Shown here in pieces: positions 23,240-34,546 of a DNA stretch of 64,000 nt. Source of the DNA: Pseudoscleropodium purum (Eukaryota > Streptophyta > Bryopsida > Hypnales > Brachytheciaceae). The DNA lies in assembly GCA_963969395.1 (NCBI GenBank), contig OZ017796.1, positions 10,790,501 to 10,854,500 on the forward strand, in the 5' to 3' direction. The number at the start of each line of letters is the position of its first letter. Position 1 is the stretch's first letter. A program made the position numbers and the translations under genes. The notes below the pieces were generated by a model, which did no database searches, had not been told where the DNA came from, and worked only from the letters and a program-made list of their open reading frames with translations.

Positions 23240-24200
23240 TGTATCACACTTGCAATTTCTAAATTGTGATTGGCCATATCTTTTGTAAATTGAAGTCAAT
23301 GTACTTGAATTTTTTTTGTGAAGATCAAAATTGAAATAATAATTAGAAAACTTATTATTCAAAATTTTTCAAAAACCATTTTATATTTAAATTTCAATTT
23401 AGCTAATTTGTCACACTTTGCTATTTAGGTGTTCTTAGTATTGGGGATTGCCCAAAATTAATGATTTAGAACTGAAATTTTTGGAATCTATTCCTACACT
23501 AGAGATGCATGTTCCCACCAAAAAAAACTTAAAAAAACATTATCTTATGTCCTCTACATTCATGCAAACAACGTTCCATTGTGTGCGCAATTCTGAACAA
23601 TAAAAATGGTTTCAAGGTCATTTATTTAGTAAAATCTATTCATCATAAAGTCTTCTCAAATTGAAATTTTTTGGTTTCCTTAAAAATTGTCTTTCCTATT
23701 TTTACAAATTAAAACGTCAAAGTACCTATTTTCATGAGATTTTGCACTTTTCTAGTTCTCCTACTTAAAATTTTTTCTATGCTTTTCCTTTGTAACGTAC
23801 CTTCTTCAGGGTTGTCATAACGGACAACATATTACTGTTCATAGACAAATCGGACCGATTAGGGCTAACCAGCTGCCAACTTCAGAGCCCTGTAACTTTT
23901 GCAAAAAGTACCCAAATTGAGCATATGAGATGTTTTTCGGCATCTACAATTTCTGTAGATGCCAAAAACATCTCATATGCCCAATTTGGATACTTTTTGC
24001 AAAAGTTACAAGGCTCCGAAGTTGGCAGCTGGTTAGCCCTAATCAGTCCGATTCGTCTGTGAACAGTAATATGATGTTCGTTATGACAACCCTGACCTTC
24101 TCCTTAAAGGTTTATACATTAAACATATTTTTCAATTTTTTTTCAATTTTTTTTTCTAACTTTATAGTACTACTGAAAAAATCATGAGTATTGTGGCCAA
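23240..24200. repeat. AT-rich repeat family D, copy 4 (split by hairpin MITE)
   Basis: Follows 10560-11225 closely and in order, interrupted at 23807-24094. No gene. Confidence 0.68.
23807..24094. mobile_element. Long hairpin MITE, 288 bp
   Basis: Same family as 22534-22823, with arms of about 140 bp around TTTCTG at about 23950. Starts CAGGGTTGTCATAACGG, ends TTATGACAACCCTG. Flanked by accttctt and accttctc (7/8). The empty site near 11125 reads GTACTTTCTTCTTAAAGG. Confidence 0.88.
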
Positions 24201-24773
24201 TGCAATAAAATTGGAAGGTGTTTCTCGCATTCACCTGTTTTTTGCAACTACCCTAATAAATTTTCTTCTGTTTGAAAAGGCTCTTCTAAAATTCAACATC
24301 TAGTAGCTATTTGAAATAGTTTAATTGGTTTTGTAAGGGTTAAGAAGTTTAATCATACCCTTCATTTTTAGCACTGGAATATTCCATTTATGCACATTCA
24401 AATTTTCTATAAAATTAAATGGAAAGGTTTATGAGTAGATGTGAATCATCCTCCAATATATTGAGTTGGAAACATGTTGATAAAAACATTGCAAGTAGGT
24501 GGCATTAGTTTAATTTAGAGTGTCTCAAAGTCCAAACTTGTGACAATTATCTTTACATAGCTCTAGAAACTAGGAAGAATTTCAATTTATTTTTAAAGGT
24601 GCCTACTATACTAAAAAGTGCCAATGTTGTAAAATTCTACCAATGTAAACATGAACTTCATTAATCCCTAAAGGACTTACATACATTTGGGGTACAAATT
24701 GTGAAAAACTATCACTTTTCAAGGCAATGAAAAAAAATGTGAAAATTTGACATTTTAGAAACCAAAAATTGTA

Positions 24774-24801
24774 ACATAAGGTAAACTAGCCTATGACAGG
24801 C
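24774..24801 (+). repeat. 28-bp inverted repeat, left member
   Basis: Begins ACATAAGGTAAAC and ends CTATGACAGGC. It matches 34436-34463 in reverse complement at 27 of 28 positions. The pair brackets the kinesin and presequence-protease fragments and the pogo transposase. It could be a terminal repeat of a large element or two remnants of a small one. No convincing target duplication was found. Confidence 0.55.
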
Positions 24802-25479
24802 ACAATGCCTAATGTGTTATGAAAATAGAAGTAAATCACTAAGGTGTTAATTTTCAAAGCTGTAGAACACTAAAGAAACACTAAGTATCATTTAATTTAA
24901 TTTTTTTAATAATCACATCAATTTCATTTTAATTAATGAAGCAATCTGTTGTGAAGATCCAAAACAACCCGTAGGTTGGGTCATAGCCGTCAGATTTAAA
25001 GCTATCTTAGGACAGCCATGTGCCCATGATTGCCTTGAGACATGTCTAATTCAGTCACTAATAATGCCAATGTGGACTTACAGGTCATTAAAATCAGCTG
25101 GTTTTTAACCTACACCGGCTCTTTTCAAACATTGAGCAACCAATTTTAGACTGCAATGTGGCCATTCTTAGTTTCATGTACAGGCATTGTCTTTATGTAT
25201 TCTTGTCAGATCTGACAACCCACTAATCAAGAAGCAACGGGCCACAAGACGTTTTCTCTAATTTAACCGTTTTACAAGTGAATCCCCAATTTTTTTGGCC
25301 TTGCTCAATTTCAATTTGCACGTCAATCTATCGCTGTGGATGCTTGGTTCCTCTTCGAAGGAAACTTTCACTCGGACGTTGGTGGAACAGTGCCTTCAAG
25401 ATGCTCTGGAGTCCGCCGTCACTTACGGCGTGGCGACAGTTCTCGTTGAGTCCCATTGCTGTTGTTGCACCTACGCCTC

Positions 25480-28400
25480 CCATCACATGCAATATTCACT
25501 ATTACACTTGAGCAGCGCCGGAAATGGGATCCACTTCCTGATGGTGGAAACCCTTCAACTGAGGACTTTAATGAAGACTATTTGTGTGTGAAGTTGCATC
25601 TTGTAGATTTAGCTGGCTCAGAAAGGGTGAAGCGAACGGGAACTGATGGTCTTCGATTCAAAGAAGGTCTACAGACATTACTGTATCTGACAACTACATT
25701 TTCTTCTTGCTTGAAACCATGTTGCGATGTTTACAGATTTGGATTCTCTTTTGTGATTCTTGCCGTGAATACAAAGTGAGGAAGAATTGCTAAATGAGGT
25801 ATAATTTAATTTAGAGACCAGGTTACGAGTGTGAACAATAAAAGTTCCTCCTCAAGTTTATGCGGTAAGAATTTATGTGTAAGAATTCTTATGTATCTGT
25901 GTTTGTATGGAATTCAAAATTTCTTCAGGTGTGCACATAAACAGAGGCCTTCTAGCCCTTGGAAATGTTATCAGTGCATTGGGTGATGAAAAAAAGCGCA
26001 GGGAAGGAGGTCATGTTCCTTACCGGGACAGCAAGTTAACACGATTACTACAGGTGAGAGTTTATTAACTTCTAATTGGGATGCTGACTGTTGTTTGTGA
26101 GTCATAAGACTTTATTCAGTTCTCGTCGTGACTCCTGTTCGTGACCTATAATCGTTGGATAGATTGGACTAAATTCCTACGTACGCATACTTTCCCGCTA
26201 AAGTTTTCTAAAAGTTTTCTGTTGGTTGCAGGATTCCCTCGGAGGAAATAGCAGAACAGTTATGATTGGTGAGTATTGTGATGTACATCTTGTTAGGTTT
26301 TTATTAATGTCTATGTTGAATTATTATGCCTCCAACCAATTCCTACTCGTACTTGGGTCTTGCAGCTTGTGTGAGCCCCGCAGATGTAAATGCTGAAGAG
26401 TCCATCAATACCTTGAAGTATGCAAATAGAGCTCGAAACATTCAAAACAAGCCGACAATGAGTACCTCGTTGTCGAGTGACTTTCTTAATCTTTGAAGCC
26501 TGTGCGATTATTTGAAATGTGAATACTTTCATGTCGATAATCTGTTATTTCCTTGTTCAGTGAATGACCTCATCGATTAGGAATGAGTTTGTGAGGATAT
26601 TCCGATGCATAAGACAAGTTTTGTTTGATCAGGTCAATCGAGATCCACTTGCAGCGGAAATGCAACAAATGAGACAACAACTCGAGCTTATGCAAGCAGA
26701 ACTTCTATGTGCAAGGGCAGGAGGTCCTTCGAATACCGAAGTCCTGGTCCTTATGTGCATATTAACAGTTGCCCGCCCTAAGATTTATAGCTCTCTGTTT
26801 GGTTTTCTTCATGGTATCAAAATCTCCTCTGTATCTTCTTTTACTGATTAAGAACTGGTGCTGATGAGATGGTTCCAATTTGTACAGATGCTGAAGCAAA
26901 AGATTGCCTGGCTTGAAGCTAGCAACATGGACTTGTGGCGTGAGTTGGAAGAGGCTCGTGATCTTATTGATGCACTTTCTCAATGTGCTCTAGAATCACA
27001 AGTAAGCTATGTATTGCCTTGTCATCTCTTTATTAGCAAGTCGGAGGAAGATTTTAGAGTTTTTGCTTCTAAAGGTTTCTTGAATACATCAGCATAGCAG
27101 TAATTCAGTTGATATTTTGCTGTATAGGTGGAACGTGACAAGCTTAGATTCAAGCTTGATCAGCTTAGATCAGGAAAAACTTTTGAGGAACTTGATCAAG
27201 AACTTGATGTGCAGGTACTCCAGCTTTCATTGAAGCTACATTTGGTTGTGGGCAGTGCTAGGCTCGTTCTGTAATTTGAATCAATTTCAGTGCTTCCAAA
27301 AATGTGTACGGTAGTCTCTTGTCCCTCAGTTGGGTGTAATTTGGTGATGCAGACGGATAATATGCTAAAAGAGTACGTGATCAGGATTCAAGAGTTAGAA
27401 TCCGAACTACAAAAGTTGCAACTTGCTAGAGTCCCATCATATACTCCTCCAAGACCTCCCTCTTCTTCCTCATCGCGAAGCAGGGGGGAGAGCACAGCCG
27501 GGGCAGGCTTTGGTGTTGCAGGCATTGACGGGAATATTTATCTACGCCTTGGTATGCGATTGTGATTCTCTGGTCATTTATCAAAGATATCGTTTACGGA
27601 TGTTTTTACATTGATTGCGTGATCTTCAAGGTTCTGTACTCGCAGTGCTTTATCTTATTGGTATTGTTACTTTGGGTTAGGTTTATTTCCTTGTACTTTG
27701 TTTGGCGTAAACTAGAGTGTTCTAAAAGATGGGAGTGTGTGCAGGTGAATTCTCTGGAGAGATTGATACTGAATTTTTGTTGAAAGAATCTAAACATCCA
27801 TTGATGCAAGAGAACCTTGACAAAGATTTATGGGAAATAGATTAACGCCTTGAGCGAAAAGAGGTGATGAGATTTCCTTTGAGAGAGGATAAATTCAGAC
27901 CAATTGTTCAGCATGCAAAGAAGCCTTTGTTTGTTCACCTCAGCATTACTCCCTGCACTTTAGGATACCTTTGCATATAGTGAATATGCTAAAGAGTGCA
28001 CTTGTACAAGAGCTACCCTTGTGTGTTTGATTCTTTTTTGAAAATGACCGAATTACTCGTAGAGGGTACTTCTGACCAATGAAGAGCTGATTTCATTATA
28101 ATTGCATTTTTTGAAAAGTATGTGAACTCTTCATTCTTCTTCAGCGTTTTCATTGACATTATGTTTCAGGCGGAGATCAAGTTATTTGTACGACCTGATT
28201 CAAAAGTCCTGAAGCACCACTTCGAAAAAAAATTGGTAGAGCTAGAAGAGGAAAATAAGCATCTGCAGGTAATACTTTTTTTCTGATTCTGCTAGCTTAC
28301 AACGATAATTTTTTAAGTGGGCTCAATATAGCACGGAGGTGGCAATAAATATGAGAAATGAATGAATGTGTGTATGTTTATGAACTGTGGCACGTGGATA

Positions 28401-28810
28401 TAGGAACTAAATTGGTGAGTAAAGTACCACTAACATTCATTTTCTGTCTGATTACAACCTTCAATTTTGCAGGAAGAGAAGGAAAAATTAGTGATGGAGC
28501 TTGAAATTCTTGCACATGGCTCGGATAAGACTGCACTGAAGTTTCAAGAGGCTCGTTTGCAGAAATTGAAATAGCTCAAGGTTCAGGTACGATGTGAACC
28601 CACCAAATTCTCACAACAAGGCGTCAAGAGAATGCAAATGTCAACTGCACGTCTTCTTTCAGACTCACTTTGTGCTTCAGTGGCGTTGAGTTCTATTTTG
28701 TTGTCAATGGGAATGGATCGCAACCTTGAAAAATAAGCAAGAAGTCTGGTCTCAGTACCTTCGTCAACAACAATCTAGGGATGGAGGCGACAAGATGAAG
28801 ACAAAAGAGG
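25480..28810 (+). pseudogene. Kinesin-4 (FRA1/KIF4-like) unprocessed pseudogene, 5'-truncated
   Basis: Exon-like blocks in family order: 25480-25666 ([11 protein letters not shown], switch [13 protein letters not shown]), 25929-26053 ([26 protein letters not shown]), 26232-26268 (DSLGGNSRTVMI), 26366-26460 (neck side, [12 protein letters not shown]), 26633 to about 26750, 26888-27000, 27128-27214, 27352-27551, then coiled-coil blocks to about 28810. Most introns keep GT..AG. The P-loop half of the motor is missing, and the serines before SHAIF are lost. In-frame stops occur at 27843-27845 (TAA) and 28572-28574 (TAG). The donor after 26460 is ruined (AGTACC) and that at 25667 is weak (GTCTAC). 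Introns show it came from genomic DNA, not mRNA. Intact relatives move along microtubules and guide wall deposition in plants; this copy cannot make a working motor. Confidence 0.85.
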
Positions 28811-29466
28811 TAGTAGTCATTGTTCTGGAATTTTCATGACTTATTAGTCGGCTCAAATATTAGGATAAGACAGCTGTTGTGATCATAAATCTAGTCTATC
28901 TCACTATATGTGTCTTTATCCAAAACCAAACCAATCTTTTCATTCTTTGCAGCTATTGACAATGACATTACTCACAGTATAACTACTTGATGGTGACTAA
29001 GATATTTTATTGTTGTTGCATCGCCGATTCACGTTGAATTACGAAGAGACTCTTGAAAGGGCCCGGTAGCTTATGAGGCATCTTCATTTCCTCTGAGCTC
29101 ACTGTTTTGTTCTCAGGTGCGTGCTCCACCTTTTCATCTCATTAACCTGTGAGTTTGTGTCATCTCAGATAAATGTGCAGGCTGAGGTCAAGGATGAACC
29201 TCGAGAGCTGCAAATGTGGAGTATAACCACCAGATTGAAGGGATTCTTCTAGGTCAGCGTTATTTTCTGCTCAAGAGTTGGAAGAGGCTTGTGATCAATA
29301 AACTCAAAACTACGTTGATCACCGTATATAGTGTTGGTCACTGATTCTGGTGAAATAAAATTTGGTCCTATCTGGATTCTATTGTTCTCACCATGGTCAA
29401 TCAATTCGATGATTTTTATTAGGTGTTGAACTTTGTGAGGCTCCGCTTGAATCTGAAGGTGTGAAG

Positions 29467-29904
29467 GGTATCTTTTCACCCCTCATTCAGAATTATATCT
29501 TGGACAACCCCCATCGTGTGACAGTTGAACTTCACGTAAGTGTCATCCTTCTATTCCATTACTTTATGCGTGTTGATTACGTTGTTTGGGAGAGAGAGGG
29601 TGGTGTATGTGTGTGTGTGTGTTGGGGTTCCTATAGAATTTTTGTGCATGTTTTTTCTGATAAATTTGATATGATGATGCAACAGCCTGATGGTGAGAAA
29701 GGAAAGGTCGATGAAGCCAAGGAAGCAGAGAGACTCGCCGGTGTCAAGGCTAGCATGATGAAAGAAGATTTGGCTGAGCTGACGCGTGCCACAAAGGAAT
29801 TGAGATTGAAGCAAGAGACCCCCGATAAACCAGAAGCACTTAAAGCTGTACCTAGTCTGGCTCTATCTGACATACCTAAGAAGTCAGCTATTATTCCTAT
29901 TGAG
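29467..29904 (+). pseudogene. Presequence protease (PreP, M16C) gene fragment
   Basis: Two exon-like blocks. 29467-29535 encodes FSPLIQNYILDNPHRVTVEL and ends at a GTAAGT donor. 29686-29904 (73 codons) follows an ACAG acceptor, reads PDGEKGKVDEAKEAERL and continues to KQETPDKPEAL, VPSLALSDIPKK and IPIE, ending at a GTGAGA donor. This matches the linker region between the two halves of plant presequence proteases, which degrade cleaved targeting peptides in mitochondria and plastids. The M16 catalytic HxxEH half and the C-terminal domains are absent, so it is a fragment. It lies about 650 bp downstream of the last kinesin-like block on the same strand. The intron holds a short GT microsatellite. 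Confidence 0.75.
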
Positions 29905-30258
29905 GTGAGACTCGTGCTCATATGCTATTTTGAATTACATATTTCAATTGTCACTTTTTAGAAGCAATTTGATTGTTGAATAAAACTTTCGAACTATATT
30001 TTCTAGAATTGTTTATTTGCAGCCTTTTTGTAGCTTACAGTGTTCAACATGCTTTATAGTCAAAAAAGAACTGTAGCATAGAAAAAACTAATTGTAAATG
30101 AAAAATTCCTTGCATATCATTTTCATCATCATGAATCTTAAAATGACATAAACAAAATGTACATGTGTAGTTAGAAAAGCCTTTGGAATAGTTATATAAT
30201 CAACTAAGTACAAAAGAGTAACTTCAAGTATACTAATGCTAGGTGCAAATGGAGGAAC

Positions 30259-30400
30259 CTAAGGATTTCTTGCCAATTCAATCAATGTTTGCATGTGTTG
30301 CTCAGCTTTCTCTAGCTCCTCTTGGTCAAGTTGTCCTTTCACATATTCAATTTTGACCTGTTCTAAGTCTATCCTTGCTTGTGCTTTGCAGTTTTGGCTT
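30259..30400 (-). pseudogene. Possible C-terminal remnant of the pogo element ORF
   Basis: On the minus strand an open stretch encodes a charged helix, including KAQARIDLEQVKIEYVKGQL and QDEEL-like sequence, ending in a TAG at 30261-30259. A +1 shift just upstream (about 30390) links it to another open stretch (DNLLKAKTAKHK). It looks like decayed coding sequence of the transposase ORF that stops at 30529, but I found no direct connection. Confidence 0.4.
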
Positions 30401-30528
30401 TAAGGAGGTTGTCCAACCCATTTGGATCCCTGATATACTATCTTCTTCTTAGTTGCTCAAAGCTATATATTCCTTTCCCTATTCCAAAGTCTTCTCTATT
30501 TTCAATTTTTTAAGTGTAAGAACTTTCA

Positions 30529-33500
30529 CTATTGTAGTAAAGTTATAAAGGGGTTTGCCCTTTGCACAGGTTGTTGTTGGCCTGAAACTACAAAACTTTG
30601 GGGCATTCCAAAGGTTCTGCCTATTACATGCATTAGAACTTGTGGAGTTTGACCTTGTTGGTTCCATATCCATGATGTACTTGACCATGGCAACTCTACA
30701 ATAGGAGGAAAAGTTGGTAGAGGTGTTCCATTTTCTTTCCTCTTTCTTTTGGCTCTAAGTCTCTCTATAGCAATTTTTTGATTTGATTTGCATTGAGTTG
30801 GTTGAAATCCACAATATGGAGATAATCTTGGATTTCTCCCTATCCCTGCTGTAATAGCCCTATGAAGTCTCTCACCTGCTTCTTTGACAGCTTTATTTGT
30901 CCATTGTGCCTTGTATAATTTGCTTGCTCTTCTTTCAACTTGTTTTGCAGACTTGATGACATTTTGTTGAGCCTTCTCCTCCCTTCTCTTCACTTTTGTA
31001 AGCTCCCTTTCTTTTTTCCTCCTCTTTGTTTCTTCCATAGCCTTAGCTTTCTTGCTTGCCAATGCCTCCACATTCTGAATATGTTGGCTGCTAGTTAGTA
31101 TATGAGATTTTGAATAATCAATCCTGGGATCCTCTATGCTTCTTCTTGGTTTGATGACTTGTTGTGGTAACCTCAGAAATTTGTTGAAATATCCTTCATT
31201 TGCAGGATCAAAACTAGCATTAGTCAGGGTTGACGAATGTCAACTTCCGCCCCAAAATAGCGTCCGTTTTCCGGACGTCCGGACGCACGGACGCTAGCGG
31301 ACGCAGCGTCCTGACCGCCGTCGGAAAGCGGATGGACGGGGCGGACGGCCAGATCGTGCGGACCAGATCAGTCCACGCGTCGATTGGACGGCCGTAATCG
31401 GGCGGACGGGCGGACGGGGGACAGGCGGACGTTGCGTCCGCCGGGACGCGAATGTCAGCGGACGCTGCAGACACAGCGTCCGCGTCCGGACGTCCTGTCA
31501 ACCCTGGCATTAGTCTCTTGGTCTTCAAATGGGCAATCACCTTCTTCATCAACATAATAGTGGACAGCATCTTCTTGGGTACTAGATACATCCTCCTCCA
31601 AAATCTCTTGAATTTGTACCTCTAGTGGCTTGGTAATAAATCCCTCACTAGGTCTCATTTTCATGTCCAATCAGTTGTGTGGATTTAGTGGCCATATTCC
31701 TGTAGCCCTAAATCCAACCTTGATGTTGCTTGTTGTCATGGCTTTGTGAAGTGCTAAACTAACCCATTGTGCTAAATCCTCCTTTCCAATTTTTTTTCCT
31801 TTGTTTTGCAATGTCCAGATGTCCTTGTAGGCCCTAAATGCAATTTTAAAAGGTTTGAAAACTGCCACATCTAGGGGCTGAAGTGCATGAGAGGTATGTG
31901 ATGGTAAAGAGCATACATCTAACCCTGCATCTCTTGCTTTTGTTATGACATCCAAAGTAACATGGGAATTAAGGCTGTCTAGAATCATCAAGTGTCTATT
32001 GGTTGTGCTCATCCCTCCTTTTTTTGCAATGTTAGCTATAAAATGGTCAATCCACTTAGAGAACAAAAATGAATTCATCCAACCATTAAGTTGCATTCCC
32101 ATAGTGGAATCAGCCTCACATGAGGCTAGGTAATCTCTTGTTCTATGAGTCCCTTTGAATATGTAGAAGTTAGGAATGGTTTTACCTCCAGCATTTATAG
32201 AACTTAAAACTGTCAATGATTCTCTTTCATTTGCAATCAATGAATGGACCACTCTTGTTCCTCTACGTGCTAATACTCTAGCTCCTTCCTTTCCAGCCTG
32301 AGCTCCACTTTCATCTACATTCCAAATGTGATGTGGAGGATACTGGTTCAATGCATACAAAGATGCTAGGTTGTCATAAAATGTTTTGACATTGGTTGGA
32401 CATAAGCCAATGGCCCTGTTGACTTCTAACCCTTGGGCTACTCTTAAGGTGAAGGTAGGGTGTCTTTTTTTAAACCATTTAACCCAATTATCTCCTGGAA
32501 TTCCATTTGTAAAGGGATTAGGTCTCCCTTCTACCATTTCAGCAACCTTTCCTTTCAAATCATGGATAGTTAAAGGATGTCCCAATGCTAACATATTGTT
32601 CAAATATTCTACTAGTCCAGCCTCTTCTTCAATGGTAAGAACTCCTTTTCTTCCTAGTTTTCTTGTTTTTCTTTTGCCATTAACATGCTCCATGATGCTT
32701 GTTCTTGGGATGTTGTAAAAATCACTTACAACCTTCAATTTGTGTCCATCTTCTATAGCTAAGATTGCTTTCTGAAGAGATTCATTTGACCATGATCTAC
32801 GGGACTGTTTTTTTGGCTTCTTTGATCTACTTGACTGCTTAGGAGGCAAAGGCATTGTGTCCCTAATGTCTACTGCTGGTTTTAGAAAAGATGTAGGGAC
32901 AATTACCTTTGCCTTTCTTGTGCTTTCTCTAACATTGTGTGGATGTTGATTGCCTTGCCTTGTAGCTGAAGAGGGCTCCTTCTTTGTAAGTGAACCTTCT
33001 CCTTGTCTCCATAATCCTCTTTGGCTTTTGTCCTCTTTCTTTTGATTTTCATCAAGTTCTGAATTGCTCCAAGCATCTAAATCAATTGTAGGAGATTGTT
33101 GATTGCCTCCATTCTCCTCAATATAGCATCTTCTTTCTTCATTGCCTTTATCATTGTTGGATCTGCTCCTTTTCTTGTTTACATCATTGTTGAATTTGCC
33201 CCTTGTCTTGCTTGCATCAGTCTTGGATCTACCCCTTTTAAACCCTTCATCACCACTAGATCTGCCTTTGCTCTTTCCTTCATCACTGCTAGATGTGCCC
33301 TTGCTCTTGCCTTCATCACTACTAGATTTGTGCCTATTCCTACCTTCATTACTACTAGATTTTTCCTTTCTACTACCTTCATCACTGCTAGATGTGCCCA
33401 TACTCTTGCCTTCTTCATTGCTAACTATTTTCCTTCTCTTCTCCATCTTGTTGTTGGATTTGTTGCCTTTATAGGAATTCTTCACAATATAATCCCTATT

Positions 33501-33989
33501 CATCTCATCCCCACTTCCACCAAGGTACATCTTTTGCTTACCTTTTGATATTCTTGTAGATGTGTCCCATTCTTCTTGCTCAGTTTGTTGTTGACCCCTC
33601 CACTGCTCTCCACTGCCATAGCTCTTCTTCAAATCTGGTATCTCTTTTTTATAGGTGTCTCCTTGCATCATTGATACTCCTTGTTTCTCCTTCAATGTCC
33701 TCAATGTTGTGATTTCAGCCTCAATCTTGATTCTAGTTCCTCCTAGTTTTGTGGCCCTCCTCCCTAATACTGTGGCTCCTTTTTGCTGCAGCACTCTTTC
33801 TGAATCCTCATGACCAAAAATTGAATCAATGAGGTCTTCATATTGGCCTTCTTCTTGGTCATCTGAAGCAGCATCCTCCTCACTCTCTGATCTGCTATTG
33901 CTATAATATTCAACACTTGAATCTGCCCTATCATATAAATCAACATTGAGAAAACTCTCCATTTCATCGTCACTAGTGTTCTCTCTCAT
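30529..33989 (-). pseudogene. Pogo/Tigger-like (Tc1/mariner) transposase, disrupted
   Basis: The main open frame (33989-31671) is 772 aa. It has an acidic Ser-rich N-terminus with about five 10-11-aa SSDEG-type repeats, then a pipsqueak-type helix-turn-helix (SLQKAILAIEDGHKLKVVSD), a CENP-B-like second DNA-binding helix set (NWVKWFKKRHP), and a DDE_1 nuclease domain. The catalytic triad appears as D559 (WNVDESG), D671 (ILDSLNSH) and D707 (QPLDVAVFKP). An in-frame TGA at 31673-31671 is followed by the same frame for about 50 codons. A 282-bp hAT MITE (31225-31506) then splits it. Removing the MITE plus one 8-bp target copy restores an open frame to 30529, giving about 1,056 codons in all. Activity is unlikely because of the stop and the insertion, though the catalytic part precedes both. 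Confidence 0.88.
31225..31506. mobile_element. hAT MITE inserted in the pogo transposase ORF, 282 bp
   Basis: Starts CAGGGTTGACGAATGTCAAC, ends GTCCTGTCAACCCTG. Perfect 8-bp duplication gcattagt at 31217-31224 and 31507-31514. The inserted length (282+8=290) breaks the frame, and taking it out restores it. It belongs to the GC-rich CAGGGTTGAC family. Confidence 0.95.
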
Positions 33990-34009
33990 AGTTGAATGCA
34001 GGACTAGTG

Positions 34010-34430
34010 TCCTTCTAGTGGTGCTCTAGCTACTCAAATGGTGCATTAGACCTTTGCACATATGTAAAAAAACACTTGCAAATGAAAATTGTAATGTTCT
34101 AGAGTCTGCTTTGTAATCTAAATCAACTGCCTCTTTTGTATACTACTTCATTGCTTTGCAGTCTTTGATTTCTGTAAGGCTGTCGTTTTTCAATTTAAAG
34201 AGAGGCTCTTATTATATCCAATTCAGTGACATTATTGCATTAATTAGCCTTTTTGCAATGTTAGAACCGTCCCTCTACTTCTCAACATTGTTAAATTCTA
34301 TGACAGAGAACTAATTATCAATTACAAGCCAACTACTTCCTAAAGTAGTCTGAAGATTTGAAATGCAAATATTCTATAATCCACCCAATTACTCCTGAAT
34401 TGAGTTGTTTTATAGATGTTTGCATTAGTC
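34010..34430. other. Short gap without genes
   Basis: Between the pogo N-terminus and the right-hand 28-bp inverted repeat I see no ORF or RNA gene. It may hold the promoter or 5' end of the pogo element; no TIR was recognised. Confidence 0.4.
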
Positions 34431-34435
34431 GATTC

Positions 34436-34463
34436 GCCTGTCATAGGCTGGTTTACCTTATGT
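34436..34463 (-). repeat. 28-bp inverted repeat, right member
   Basis: Reverse complement of 24774-24801 with one mismatch. It lies just left of the phytocyanin duplication copy 2. Confidence 0.55.
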
Positions 34464-34546
34464 AAATATGTTCACAAAATTTTCATTTTGAGCCACAAAC
34501 TAGGACAAGCACAATACAGATTGAGAATTCAGGCCTCAACCATAAA

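Larger units (their letters stand above)
17660..25270. other. Gene-free AT-rich repeat region with MITEs
   Basis: No gene supported. The background is repeat families A, C and D; the inserts at 18050, 18498, 18768, 21582, 22534 and 23807 are listed separately. Remaining ORFs are short and have no domain. Confidence 0.6.

Noticed and set aside
25278..25591. ORFs just upstream of the first kinesin block as an additional host exon
   Set aside because: Two frames are open but neither matches a family I recognise. Sequence before [11 protein letters not shown] does not align with the kinesin motor.
33096..33548. Plus-strand 150- and 110-codon Leu/Ser-rich ORFs
   Set aside because: They are antisense shadows of the SSDEG repeat region of the pogo transposase.
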